From the NCBI GenBank assembly GCA_031296105.1, contig JARLGJ010000021.1:1-64000 (forward strand): 64,000 bases of DNA. The letters run 5' to 3'. The translations under genes were made by a program, and so were the position numbers. This document shows, in pieces, positions 42,295 to 50,963 of this stretch; within the stretch, counting starts at the first letter, position 1; the number at the start of each line of letters is the position of its first letter. This DNA comes from Acidobacteriota bacterium (GTDB taxonomy: Bacteria; Acidobacteriota; Terriglobia; Terriglobales; Acidobacteriaceae). The notes under the pieces were generated by a model, which saw only the letters and a list, made by a program, of their open reading frames with translations, searched no databases and was not told the DNA's origin.

Positions 42295-43444
42295 TCCCGT
42301 AGGCGTCCTGACCGGAGCCCACTTTATGGACGGCGACCACGCAGCCTGTGAAGGCGCCATCGCCGCTGGGGCGCGCTTTGCCGCCGGATATCCCATTACG
42401 CCGTCCACCGAAGTCGTCGAGCGCTTCTCGAATCGCGCGCCCAGGATTGGCGCCACGTTCATCCAGATGGAAGACGAACTGGCGGCCTCCATTGCCATTC
42501 TCGGCGCGGTTTGGGGAGGCGTGAAAGCCTTCACCGTTACCAGCGGCCCGGGCTTCTCTCTGATGATGGAGCACATTGGCTATGCGGTGATGACCGAGAC
42601 GCCCTGCGTGTTCATCGACGTGCAGCGCGGCGGCCCGTCCACCGGCTTGCCTACCTTGCCGGCGCAGGCCGACATGATGCAGGTGAAGTGGGGTTCGCAC
42701 GGCGATTACGAGATCATCGCCCTCTGCCCGAACTCGCCGCAGGAGTGCTTCGACCTCACCATCCAGGCCTTCAACCTCTCGGAAAAATATCGCGTGCCGG
42801 TCTTCGTGATGATGGACGAAGTGGTTGGTCACATGACGGAAAAGGTCGTGATCCCCTCGGCCGACAAGATTGAAGTTGAGCCGCGCCACTTTACCACCAA
42901 GGACAAGAGTTCGTTCCAACTCTACGCCCCGGTGGGCGAGGAGCAGACGCCGGAGATGACCAAGGTCGGCGAGGGCTACAACGTGCACGTCACCGGATTG
43001 ACGCACGACGAGCGCGGCTATCCGAACATGACGCCCGCCGTGCAGGAGCGCATGGTAAAGCGCCTGGTGACGAAGATCCGCGACAATGCGGAGAAGATCT
43101 GCATTGTGGAGCAGAACCAGGTGGAGGGCGCCGACGTAGTGGTGGTCAGCTACGGCATCACCTCGCGCGTGGCACAGCGCGCGGTGGAGATGGCGCGCGC
43201 CGAGGGCCTGAAGGTGGGCACCCTGCGTTTGATCACCGCCTGGCCGTTCCCCGAGCACATCTTCCGCGCCCTGGCTCCCAAGGTGAAGGGCATGGTGGTG
43301 GCCGAACTGAACCTGGGGCAGATGGTGCGCGAAGTGTCCCGCTGCGCCGAAGGCAAGTGCCGCGTCGCCGCCGTGGGACACGCCGGCGGCACGGTGCATA
43401 ATCCGCAGGACATTCTGAAGGCGATCCAGGAGGTGGCGCGATGA
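42284..43444 (+). CDS. korA: 2-oxoacid:ferredoxin oxidoreductase subunit alpha
   Basis: 386 residues from an ATG at 42284 with GGAGG 7 nt upstream, overlapping korD. The N-terminal pyrimidine-binding region of the pyruvate-flavodoxin oxidoreductase family shows GYPITPSTEVVERF and EDELAASIAILGAVWGG; VTSGPGFSLMMEHIGY follows. The enzyme decarboxylates 2-oxoglutarate (or another 2-oxoacid) to acyl-CoA and reduces ferredoxin, and can run in reverse in CO2-fixing pathways. KOR is favoured over POR by the split alpha-beta-gamma-delta layout with separate gamma, but substrate is not certain. Confidence 0.92.
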   Translation: MHADPVGVLTGAHFMDGDHAACEGAIAAGARFAAGYPITPSTEVVERFSNRAPRIGATFIQMEDELAASIAILGAVWGGVKAFTVTSGPGFSLMMEHIGYAVMTETPCVFIDVQRGGPSTGLPTLPAQADMMQVKWGSHGDYEIIALCPNSPQECFDLTIQAFNLSEKYRVPVFVMMDEVVGHMTEKVVIPSADKIEVEPRHFTTKDKSSFQLYAPVGEEQTPEMTKVGEGYNVHVTGLTHDERGYPNMTPAVQERMVKRLVTKIRDNAEKICIVEQNQVEGADVVVVSYGITSRVAQRAVEMARAEGLKVGTLRLITAWPFPEHIFRALAPKVKGMVVAELNLGQMVREVSRCAEGKCRVAAVGHAGGTVHNPQDILKAIQEVAR

Positions 43445-44328
43445 GCACAACAACTACGCCCGACTGCAAGGTTCATCCCGGCAATCCGGTGGAAAGCTTT
43501 CTGCGCACCGACCGCATGCCGCACATCTGGTGCCCGGGCTGCGGCATTGGCACCACGGTGAACTGCTTTACCCGCGCGCTGATCGACTCCAAGCAGGACT
43601 TGAACAAGCTGGCCATCGTCAGCGGCATTGGCTGCACCGGCCGCGTGGCGGGCTACGTGAACCTGGATTCGTTCCACACCACGCACGGCCGCGCCATCCC
43701 CTTTGCCACCGGCCTTAAGCTGGCCAGCCCGGAGACCACGGTGGTGGTGTACAGCGGCGACGGCGACCTGTTCGCCATCGGCGGCAATCACCTCATCCAC
43801 GCCGCGCGGCGCAACATGGACATCAAGGTGATCTGCGTGAACAACCTGACCTACGCCATGACCGGCGGGCAGACGGCGCCGACCACGCCGGAAGATGTCA
43901 TCACGGCAACCGCTCCCTACGGCACCTACGACCCGGCGTTCAATCTGCCGTACCTGGTGGAAGCCGCCGGAGCCGTGTACGTGGCGCGCTGGACGACCTT
44001 CCACGTGAAGCAACTGGCGCGCTCCATGCAGGAGATGTTTGCCAAGAAAGGCTTCGGCTTCATCGAAGTCGTCTCGCCCTGCCCTACGCTGTATCAGCGG
44101 CGCAACAAGATGGGCGACGCGCTGGATACGATGAAGTTCTACAAGGAAGTCAGCAAGACGAAGCACGGCGCGCCCACCAGCGAGGTGGGCCTTACCAAGA
44201 GCGGCGAGATTGTGGTGGGCAAGTTTGTGGACCGCGAGCGCCCCGACTTTACCACCCACATGCATGAGCATCTTCAGCACTCGCTCGGCGACAAATACAT
44301 TCCGGCGGAGGGACCTGTATGCGGCTAA
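43441..44328 (+). CDS. korB: 2-oxoacid:ferredoxin oxidoreductase subunit beta
   Basis: 295 residues, ATG overlapping the korA stop (ATGA). TPP-binding subunit: cluster-ligand motif WCPGCGIGTT, IVSGIGCTGR, the TPP/Mg motif SGDGDLFAIGGNH followed by NNLTYAMTGGQ. Cytoplasmic. Works as a heterodimer with KorA. Confidence 0.94.
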   Translation: MSTTTTPDCKVHPGNPVESFLRTDRMPHIWCPGCGIGTTVNCFTRALIDSKQDLNKLAIVSGIGCTGRVAGYVNLDSFHTTHGRAIPFATGLKLASPETTVVVYSGDGDLFAIGGNHLIHAARRNMDIKVICVNNLTYAMTGGQTAPTTPEDVITATAPYGTYDPAFNLPYLVEAAGAVYVARWTTFHVKQLARSMQEMFAKKGFGFIEVVSPCPTLYQRRNKMGDALDTMKFYKEVSKTKHGAPTSEVGLTKSGEIVVGKFVDRERPDFTTHMHEHLQHSLGDKYIPAEGPVCG

Positions 44329-44915
44329 CCGAGATTCGCGTGGCTGGTTTCGGCGGACAGGGCGTCATCATGTGCGCCAGCGTCATTGGGCGCGCGGCGT
44401 CGATTGTGGAGAACGGCTATGCCACCATGTGCCAGAACTTCGGCCCAGAGGCGCGCGGCGGAGCCTGCTCGGCGCAACTCATCCTCTCGCCCGAGCCGGT
44501 GCTGTATCCCTACATCACCAACCCGGACGTGATGGTCTTGATGTCTCAGGAGGCCTACGGCAAGTTTGCCAAGGGCATCCGCCCCGGCGGAACCTTGCTG
44601 GTGGAGCAGGATCTGGTGCGTGTGGAAGGCTTGCCGGTGGAGAACGTCAAGGTCTTCGCCATTCCGGCCACGCGCATTGCCGAGGACTTAGGCAAGCGCA
44701 TGGTCTCGAACATTGTGATGACGGGCTTCTTCGGCGCCGTCACCGGATTGATGGAGCGTGAGTCGCTGCGCCAGGCGGTGGAGGATTCGGTCCCCGCGTC
44801 CTTTGCCGAACTGAACCGCAAGGCCTTCGACGCCGGTTACGAATACGGCCTGAAGCACTTGCAGTCGGGCGCGCTGGAACTGGGCGAAGAAGATCCGGTG
44901 GCGATCAGCGAGTAG
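44319..44915 (+). CDS. korC: 2-oxoacid:ferredoxin oxidoreductase subunit gamma
   Basis: 198 residues; ATG with GGAGGGACC upstream, overlapping korB by 10 bp. Gamma-domain hallmark VAGFGGQGVIMCASVIGRAA, then GPEARGGACSAQLILS. The domain binds CoA and completes the KOR enzyme. Followed by a strong terminator. Confidence 0.93.
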   Translation: MRLTEIRVAGFGGQGVIMCASVIGRAASIVENGYATMCQNFGPEARGGACSAQLILSPEPVLYPYITNPDVMVLMSQEAYGKFAKGIRPGGTLLVEQDLVRVEGLPVENVKVFAIPATRIAEDLGKRMVSNIVMTGFFGAVTGLMERESLRQAVEDSVPASFAELNRKAFDAGYEYGLKHLQSGALELGEEDPVAISE

Positions 44916-44931
44916 GCTGGCGCACAAAACT

Positions 44932-44959
44932 AAAAGGCCCTGGCGCGCCGGGGCCTTTT
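44932..44959 (+). terminator. Rho-independent terminator after korC
   Basis: AAAAGGCCC / GGGCCTTTT stem around a GC-rich inner part, 16 bp after the korC stop. Confidence 0.9.
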
Positions 44960-45058
44960 GCATGTCTGGCACAATGCGCGCGGGTTGGAGTTGCCGCCCG
45001 CGCTGTGGCACAATCGAGAGCAGGGAAGCGCGCTGCAAGGGGTGCGCCCCGAGAGTCT

Positions 45059-45142
45059 GCGGGGATGGTGAAATGGCAGACACACCAGCCTTAGGAGCTG
45101 GCGCCGCAAGGCATGGGGGTTCAAGTCCCCCTCCCCGCACCA
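45059..45142 (+). tRNA. tRNA-Leu (anticodon UAG)
   Basis: 84 nt with encoded CCA. Acceptor stem GCGGGGA / TCCCCGC, anticodon arm CCAGC-CTTAGGA-GCTGG giving UAG (codon CUA), a long variable arm typical of leucine tRNA, and a T arm with GGTTCAAGTCC. Stands alone between two terminators. Confidence 0.97.
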
Positions 45143-45147
45143 AAAGG

Positions 45148-45176
45148 AAAAGGCCGGTCCCGGTGACCGGCCTTTT
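45148..45176. terminator. Bidirectional terminator between tRNA-Leu and the pilin operon
   Basis: Perfect AAAAGGCCGGTC / GACCGGCCTTTT with a 5-nt loop; T runs on both strands, so it ends both the tRNA transcript and the minus-strand minor-pilin operon. Confidence 0.92.
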
Positions 45177-45200
45177 GCATTGCGCGAAGCTCCCGCCTGT

Positions 45201-47036
45201 TTAGAAGACGCTCCAACTGAAGTTGGCCAGGTAGGGTGATGTGACAGTTGAAGAAGCTCCTGGGATCCAGATATTGGTCGTTGTGCTCCCCAGAGCTGTG
45301 TCGTAAATAATATGGCCGCCGCCGGTGATGGAGACCGTCTTGCCGATCACGGCGCCGTAAATGGAGCCGTTGCCATCGAAGACGATCTTGGCGTTGGGCG
45401 CGTAGATGGTGGCAAACAGCGTATTGCTGGAGATGTTGCCGATGTGAATCTCCTGCGTGCCGTCATAGACAAACGTGAGGTTGGCTGGCGCGCCGCCCGA
45501 GTTGGAGAACGAGCCACCGGTGATATTCAGCGGGATGGAGGAGCCGGACCCGTCGAGGATATAGACCACCACCGGGCTTGAGCCCACGGTTACGTTTGCA
45601 CCGCCTGATACCGTGAGCGTGTCAAAGAAATACGAGCCTGCCGTCAGTGTCGTGGTGGTGGAACCACCAAAGCTGGCCACGCCATAGTTCACCACGCTGC
45701 TGGTGGTGGAGGGCGGGATGGTAACCGAGGAGACGTATTGCCCCAGGCTGCTGGAGTAATAGCCGCTGCTGCCGGAGCAGATCACGCTGTAGCTGCACGT
45801 GGCAGTATTTGCGGTCGGCGTGACCTGGGTGCTGCCCACCATGTAATCCGCGGAGGCGTAGGTGCCAGTGCTGGTACTAACGACGCCAGAACTGGAAGTG
45901 CTGATGCTGGTGGAGCCGCCGGTTGTTGTTACATAAGTAGAGGGCAGAGCCGTTGCTTTGTTCGTGCAGTTGGAACTCGAAGTTGTGCATTGAATGGCCG
46001 ATCCACTGTTGTCCTCGTTGACGGCGTACAACTTCGAGGATGAGCAGGCTTCCGAGGCGTTATTGTAGGGCCAGCTTCCGCCACCAGAGATACCGTATGG
46101 GTAATACACGGTAGCCGAGGTGTTGCCCAGGTTATATCCGGGGGCATAAACGCTACCGTATACGTAGGCGCCTCCGGTCAACGCCACGTTGCCCAGGGTG
46201 CCGATGCTGCCGCTGGCATAAGTCCACGTCGGGCTGCTGACGCCGGACTGGGTGCCGGAATTGTAGCTGACCACCGAGGATCCGCCGTTAATCGTGATGG
46301 CACCGCAGGTAGCGCTGGTGGCAAACGCGCCGTAGGGAAGCGAGCTGATCTGCTGCTGGGAACTGCCTCCCGAAGTCAGGAGGTTCTCGATGACCTCCAC
46401 GACTTGCACTCTGGCTGGCTGAATCGATCCCACTGTTCCCTGTGAGGTGATCTTCCACTTGGTGAGCCAGCCATTTGCCGATGAATTGTAGGTAGCGGAG
46501 ATCAGTTGCGCGGCCACGGCGTACGAGCCGTCAATGCTGTTAAAGGGAGTGACTGCAGCACTCGTCGCTCCAACCGTAGTTGAAAACCCGCTCTCCAGAT
46601 TCTTGCTGACACTATCAAAGGTACTGATTGTATCCGTTACATTGCCGGCAAGCTGGCCGCCGCCAGAGACACTGGTCATGCGAAGAATGCAGGGATTGCT
46701 AGTGCCGCTCACGCAATTGCTGCCTAGATAAACAACCGGCATGGTGGCCAGATTGAAGTTGGTGCCAGTGAGCAAGGCACTGCTGGCGTTAGTGGTGAAG
46801 TTACTCGTTATCCAATTAATGGCCTGCTGCGCGCCGGTCTCGGCCACGTAGCGCGCCTGTGCCGTTTTGCGGTAGCTCGATGTACTCCAAATCTCGGACT
46901 GCGTGCTGGAGATCAGACCAGCAGCCACCAGCGAGAGAATTAGCAGCGAGATGAGCGCCAGGATAAGGGCAACCCCCCGCTCCTTTCGGCTGCTGGCGGT
47001 GGCGGAATGTCTGGCGTGAACGATTCGCACGATCAT
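45201..47036 (-). CDS. PilX-like minor pilin with a very large C-terminal region
   Basis: 611 residues; most PilX proteins are about 150-200. The N-terminus is PilX-type: basic residues, then ERGVALILALISLLILSLVAAGLISS, a membrane helix lacking the usual Phe-Thr-Leu-x-Glu prepilin motif, as is normal for PilX. The rest is Ser/Thr/Gly/Tyr-rich beta-structure with paired cysteines. The C-terminal about 200 residues (GSYFFDTLTVSGGANVTVG, TLFATIYAPNAKIVFDGNG) resemble the surface-protein-like domain often fused to PilX. Last gene of the fimT-pilV-pilW-pilX operon. Likely a tip or adhesion component of the type IV pilus. Confidence 0.82.
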   Translation of the reverse strand: MIVRIVHARHSATASSRKERGVALILALISLLILSLVAAGLISSTQSEIWSTSSYRKTAQARYVAETGAQQAINWITSNFTTNASSALLTGTNFNLATMPVVYLGSNCVSGTSNPCILRMTSVSGGGQLAGNVTDTISTFDSVSKNLESGFSTTVGATSAAVTPFNSIDGSYAVAAQLISATYNSSANGWLTKWKITSQGTVGSIQPARVQVVEVIENLLTSGGSSQQQISSLPYGAFATSATCGAITINGGSSVVSYNSGTQSGVSSPTWTYASGSIGTLGNVALTGGAYVYGSVYAPGYNLGNTSATVYYPYGISGGGSWPYNNASEACSSSKLYAVNEDNSGSAIQCTTSSSNCTNKATALPSTYVTTTGGSTSISTSSSGVVSTSTGTYASADYMVGSTQVTPTANTATCSYSVICSGSSGYYSSSLGQYVSSVTIPPSTTSSVVNYGVASFGGSTTTTLTAGSYFFDTLTVSGGANVTVGSSPVVVYILDGSGSSIPLNITGGSFSNSGGAPANLTFVYDGTQEIHIGNISSNTLFATIYAPNAKIVFDGNGSIYGAVIGKTVSITGGGHIIYDTALGSTTTNIWIPGASSTVTSPYLANFSWSVF

Positions 47037-47046
47037 AGTCTTAGTC

Positions 47047-48183
47047 CTAATATGTTTGAGTCTCTTGATAAGTGAAAAGAGCCTGGATCACCGGCGGTGC
47101 TTGCATGGCCAGGTTGTTATCGACTCCCAATCCACCGGAACTGGTGGGAGTGGCGCACCAGTTGGCGTAGTTATAGGCCGCCACAATGTTGCGCGGTGAA
47201 AGATCGAGGAACGAGCGGTTGGCAATGACCGGCGCGTGGGTGTCGGGATCCATCTGGGGCGTAACTGAGTTGCCATCGGAGCTGACCATTCCGGCCATCG
47301 CACGCAGGTAAACCGTAACAGACGTGATGAAGGTATCGGAGTGGGTGGTGCCATCCGCATAGGTCACGGTTACGGTCTTCGGCGTTACCGTAAAGCACCC
47401 GACACTGGAATTCACTGCCACCAGATCCAGCACGTTCATCGTTGTCGGAACGGCAGAGAGAACGCTCGTGGTGGTGTTCGACAGTATGTTGTCATATTCG
47501 TACCGGACCAAGGGAGCCCAACGCGTGCCACTGCTGTCGGTGTAATAGGGTTTCGTGGTGGCATCCGGGCAGACATACCTGGCCAGCGTGACCGACCCAT
47601 TGCTAAGAAGATCTCCGTAAACCCAGAGAGAGTTATAGCTGTTCGTGCTTGAAGTTACCGGGTATTCGGGAGTTACCCCCAGGGCAAAAGTTCCGTATGG
47701 GATCAGCGGGATGCCGGAGGTTGTGTGAGTCTGCGAAAAGTAAGCCGTAAAAGAAGTGGTGCTGTTTATGGACGAAATGATGATTGGTTCTTGCGCGCTG
47801 CCCGTGCCAATCAGCAAGGACTGTCCGGCAAACAAAGCCCCGGTGGACACGACCGAAACGGTCTGTGAGCCGGTAGCCGTAACCGCGGATGTCGTGGTGG
47901 TGAGTGGAAGGGGATTTTCAATGCCCGCAACGCCCGTGTAGCTTGTGATGCTGACCCCGCCCGGCAAACCGGCCTGGCTGAGATCCTGCGTAAGAAGTTG
48001 CTGTGCGGCGCGCAGTTGCTGGTCCAGAGCGCTGGACACCTCCGAACGGCGGAAGCTTTTCTGTCCCGTGTTCAGGCACAAGACCACGCTTCCCATGAGC
48101 ACGGTCATCAATGCCACACTGATGAGAAGTTCCAGGAGAGTGAACCCCGCTTGCTTCTTCGATTTGTTTTGCCGTCTTCGCAT
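47047..48183 (-). CDS. PilW-like minor pilin
   Basis: 378 residues from an ATG at 48183 (MRRRQNKSKKQAG), 2 bp after the pilV stop; longer frames have no pilin logic. The prepilin motif is KKQAGFTLLELLISVALM with the glycine cleavage site and Glu at position 5. The large C-terminal part is Ser/Thr-rich and beta-like. It probably sits at the pilus tip with PilV and PilX and primes assembly. Confidence 0.85.
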   Translation of the reverse strand: MRRRQNKSKKQAGFTLLELLISVALMTVLMGSVVLCLNTGQKSFRRSEVSSALDQQLRAAQQLLTQDLSQAGLPGGVSITSYTGVAGIENPLPLTTTTSAVTATGSQTVSVVSTGALFAGQSLLIGTGSAQEPIIISSINSTTSFTAYFSQTHTTSGIPLIPYGTFALGVTPEYPVTSSTNSYNSLWVYGDLLSNGSVTLARYVCPDATTKPYYTDSSGTRWAPLVRYEYDNILSNTTTSVLSAVPTTMNVLDLVAVNSSVGCFTVTPKTVTVTYADGTTHSDTFITSVTVYLRAMAGMVSSDGNSVTPQMDPDTHAPVIANRSFLDLSPRNIVAAYNYANWCATPTSSGGLGVDNNLAMQAPPVIQALFTYQETQTY

Positions 48184-48185
48184 CG

Positions 48186-48656
48186 TTAGTTGGTGTTCGA
48201 GTTGTAATTTGTTTTTTGCGCAATCAAAGTTGTACTTGGCGCGATCGGGTTGGCCGCCGTTCCCCACTTCGGCACCTGGAGCGATGTGACTACGACGGTG
48301 ATGGTAACCACGCCGCTGGAAACGGAAATGGTGGATTGCCTCACATAGGTGGCTCCGGTCGAAGACGAGGAGTAGGTTGCGACGGTGCCGGTTTCCACGA
48401 TGTATTCGGTGGTCGTACCGGTCTCCGCGGAAAGGGTCGAGTACGTTTGGCTCATCCAATCTTCCATCTTTGCCGTGGCGTACTCGGTGGCGCGCGCGCC
48501 CTGCGTACCGTGTCCGGCATTCATCATGGCGGCAACGGTAATGGTGCCCAGAACTGCCGTGGCGCCGATCAGGAAAACCACTGCGGCGATCAATACCTCA
48601 AGGAGGGAGAAGCCGCGCTGCTTGCTCGTGTTCTGCTTTGTTATGCGCCGCAACAT
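48186..48656 (-). CDS. PilV-like minor pilin
   Basis: 156 residues from an ATG at 48656 with AGGAG directly upstream. Prepilin motif KQRGFSLLEVLIAAVVFLIG with Glu5. Short Ser/Thr-rich beta domain. Second gene of the minor-pilin operon, 7 bp after fimT. Confidence 0.87.
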   Translation of the reverse strand: MLRRITKQNTSKQRGFSLLEVLIAAVVFLIGATAVLGTITVAAMMNAGHGTQGARATEYATAKMEDWMSQTYSTLSAETGTTTEYIVETGTVATYSSSSTGATYVRQSTISVSSGVVTITVVVTSLQVPKWGTAANPIAPSTTLIAQKTNYNSNTN

Positions 48657-48663
48657 ACGTCTC

Positions 48664-49308
48664 CTATTGCCTGGGCAGCCACGTATTGCCGCTGAGTATA
48701 AATTCGTTGGGTTTACCGTTGGCCGCAATGCCAATGGCCATAAAGCTGCCGTTAGTGGTGTCCGTCAGGTACATGGCGTAGTTGGGACTGGTGCCGCCGG
48801 AGGAGGTGATGGGAAATCCCAAAGAGTTGAAGTACAGCACCGTGCTCAACGTGGGCGTGCTGCTGTATTGGGTCTGCACGCCATAGGTGCTGGAAGGCGT
48901 TGCCAAGCTGATTCCCGGCGAGAGGCATACGCGCTGCTGCGGGGAATCAAGAGTTGACGTTTGGGTGCCGGAGCCAACTACGTAGTCGATCAGCGTAACC
49001 GTGCAGGCGGCACTGGAGCCGCGGCAATTTGTCGCGTCGGTGCTGCTGCAATCCACTTTCACGCGGGAAAACGTCGCTCCGCCGCGCATGCGGCTGGCGT
49101 TGATCATGTTGGCGATCTTGTCGGTGTCGTTGCGCAGGGTGTAGGAGCGGTTCATTTTCATCCAGGCGGGAATCCCAATGGCGGCAATGATCAGCACGAT
49201 CATGAGGACCACCAGCAGCTCCAGCATGGTAAAGCCGCGCATCCATCTGGTTCCCGGATTGGTAATCTGGAGGGGGTTTCCCTGGCGGATTCTGACCGTC
49301 CTATTCAT
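48664..49308 (-). CDS. FimT/GspH-like minor pilin
   Basis: 214 residues from an ATG at 49308 after GGGAATCC. A 23-residue leader precedes the cleavage site WMRGFTMLELLVVLMIVLIIA. The globular part has a GspH/FimT-like beta layout with cysteines (CSSTDATNC, ACTVTLID). FimT proteins can bind DNA in some species. First gene of the operon, transcribed away from the DUF1015 gene. Confidence 0.85.
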   Translation of the reverse strand: MNRTVRIRQGNPLQITNPGTRWMRGFTMLELLVVLMIVLIIAAIGIPAWMKMNRSYTLRNDTDKIANMINASRMRGGATFSRVKVDCSSTDATNCRGSSAACTVTLIDYVVGSGTQTSTLDSPQQRVCLSPGISLATPSSTYGVQTQYSSTPTLSTVLYFNSLGFPITSSGGTSPNYAMYLTDTTNGSFMAIGIAANGKPNEFILSGNTWLPRQ

Positions 49309-49568
49309 TGGATTCCCGTGGCCGCAAAAAATGACTGGCACTGCATCCCTGCTACAAAAGGCTTCCCGCCCATTAAGACAGACGAATTCACATCTATATT
49401 GTTGGGTTAAGGGGCCATGCGTAAAGTTACTTAAGTGATGCGGTAAAAGATGACTATTCGTTGGTAGATGACTCATTTAGAGGCCCTTTGCGTCCAAAGA
49501 TATTGTGCGGGGGAATCCTGCGATTGAAAAGTAGGGATGCAGGTACAATTTCCCAAGGGAAGGAACTC

Positions 49569-50801
49569 ATGTCGAATATTCGCCCTTTCAAGGCCTACCG
49601 GCCCAAGCCTGAGCTGGCATCGCGCGTGGCTTCGGTGCCGTATGATGTCATCAACACTCGCGAGGCGCGCGCGCTGGCCGAGGGTAACCCTTATTCTTTT
49701 CTGCACGTTTGCCGTCCCGAGATCGATTTGCCCGAGGGCGTGGACGAGCACGACTCCCAGGTGTATGCCACCGGTGCCGCAAACCTGAAGAAGTTCGTCG
49801 CCCAGGGAATTCTCTTCCCGGAAAACACCGAATCGCTGTACGTCTATCAGCAGCGCATGGGAGAGCACGTGCAAGCCGGACTGGTGGCGCTGTGCTCGGT
49901 GAAGGAATACGAAGAGAACCTGATTAAGAAGCACGAATACACGCGGCGCGACAAGGAAGACGACCGCACCCGCCACGTGACCGAGCAGGCAGCCAACGCC
50001 GAGCCGGTGTTTTTGACCTATCGCGCGCAGGCGGAGATCGACCGCATGGTGGATGAAGTGCGCGCCGGTGAGGCCTTGTACGACGTGACCACGCCGGACG
50101 GTATTGGACACACGGTGTGGCGCATCGCTTCGGCCGACATGATCGCTCGCCTGGTGGAGCTGTTCGGCGGCATTGCGGCGCTGTACATCGCCGACGGGCA
50201 TCACCGCACGGCCTCGGCGGTGCGCTATGGGCAGGCCTGCCGGGCGCGGAATCCGCGGCCCACGGGCGAAGAGCCTTACGAATACTTCATGGCCGTGGTG
50301 TTTCCGCACAATCAGCTCAAGATTCTGGATTACAACCGCGTGGTGAAAGACCTGCGCGGAATGAGCCCGGCAGAGTTCCTGCGCAAGGTGGAAGAGAAAT
50401 TCGAGGTCACGCCCAGCGACACGCGCGCGCCGGAGCGGGCCACGACGTTCGGTATGTACCTGGGCGGCAAGTGGTATCGCCTGGCGGCGAAAGACGGCAG
50501 CTTCCCGGCCGGAGACCCCATCAAGCGGCTGGATGTGAGCATTTTGCAGGACAACCTGCTGGCGCCGGTGCTGGGCATCGCCGATCCGCGCACGGACACG
50601 CGCATCGACTTTGTGGGCGGCATTCGCGGCATGGACGAGTTGGAGCGGCGGGTGCGCGGCGGCTACGCCGTGGCCTTCGCCTTGTATCCCACGTCGCTGG
50701 GGCAGTTGATGGACGTGGCCGACGCGGGGCAGGTGATGCCGCCGAAGTCCACCTGGTTCGAGCCGAAATTGCGCTCGGGGCTGCTGGTGCGGCTGTACTA
50801 A
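49569..50801 (+). CDS. DUF1015 family protein
   Basis: 410 residues from an ATG at 49569 with AAGGAA upstream. Family hallmarks: the start IRPFKAYRPKPELASRVASVPYDVI, KKHEYTRRDKEDDRTRH, and the central ADGHHRTASAVRYG. The biochemical role was not settled when I learned of it; family members are often found next to serA and class V aminotransferases, exactly as here. That context suggests a part in serine metabolism (for example a kinase- or hydrolase-type step), which is inference. First gene of the three-gene unit. Confidence 0.88.
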   Translation: MSNIRPFKAYRPKPELASRVASVPYDVINTREARALAEGNPYSFLHVCRPEIDLPEGVDEHDSQVYATGAANLKKFVAQGILFPENTESLYVYQQRMGEHVQAGLVALCSVKEYEENLIKKHEYTRRDKEDDRTRHVTEQAANAEPVFLTYRAQAEIDRMVDEVRAGEALYDVTTPDGIGHTVWRIASADMIARLVELFGGIAALYIADGHHRTASAVRYGQACRARNPRPTGEEPYEYFMAVVFPHNQLKILDYNRVVKDLRGMSPAEFLRKVEEKFEVTPSDTRAPERATTFGMYLGGKWYRLAAKDGSFPAGDPIKRLDVSILQDNLLAPVLGIADPRTDTRIDFVGGIRGMDELERRVRGGYAVAFALYPTSLGQLMDVADAGQVMPPKSTWFEPKLRSGLLVRLY

Positions 50802-50820
50802 ACAACCGTTTCGTGCAGGC

Positions 50821-50845
50821 AGGGACGCATCGGCGTCCCTGTTTT
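50821..50845 (+). terminator. Weak terminator-like hairpin after DUF1015
   Basis: Perfect 8-bp AGGGACGC / GCGTCCCT with ATCG loop, followed by GTTTTG. May give partial termination before the aminotransferase gene. Confidence 0.6.
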
Positions 50846-50963
50846 GCATTTGGCAGAAAAAACATCGCGCCGGACGGAGCGCTTTGTTATTATTCCGCTT
50901 CACCGCTTTTTCTTTTCCGGCGCGCGGCCTGGCCGCGCATTCACTTTTAGGAGATTCCAGCCC

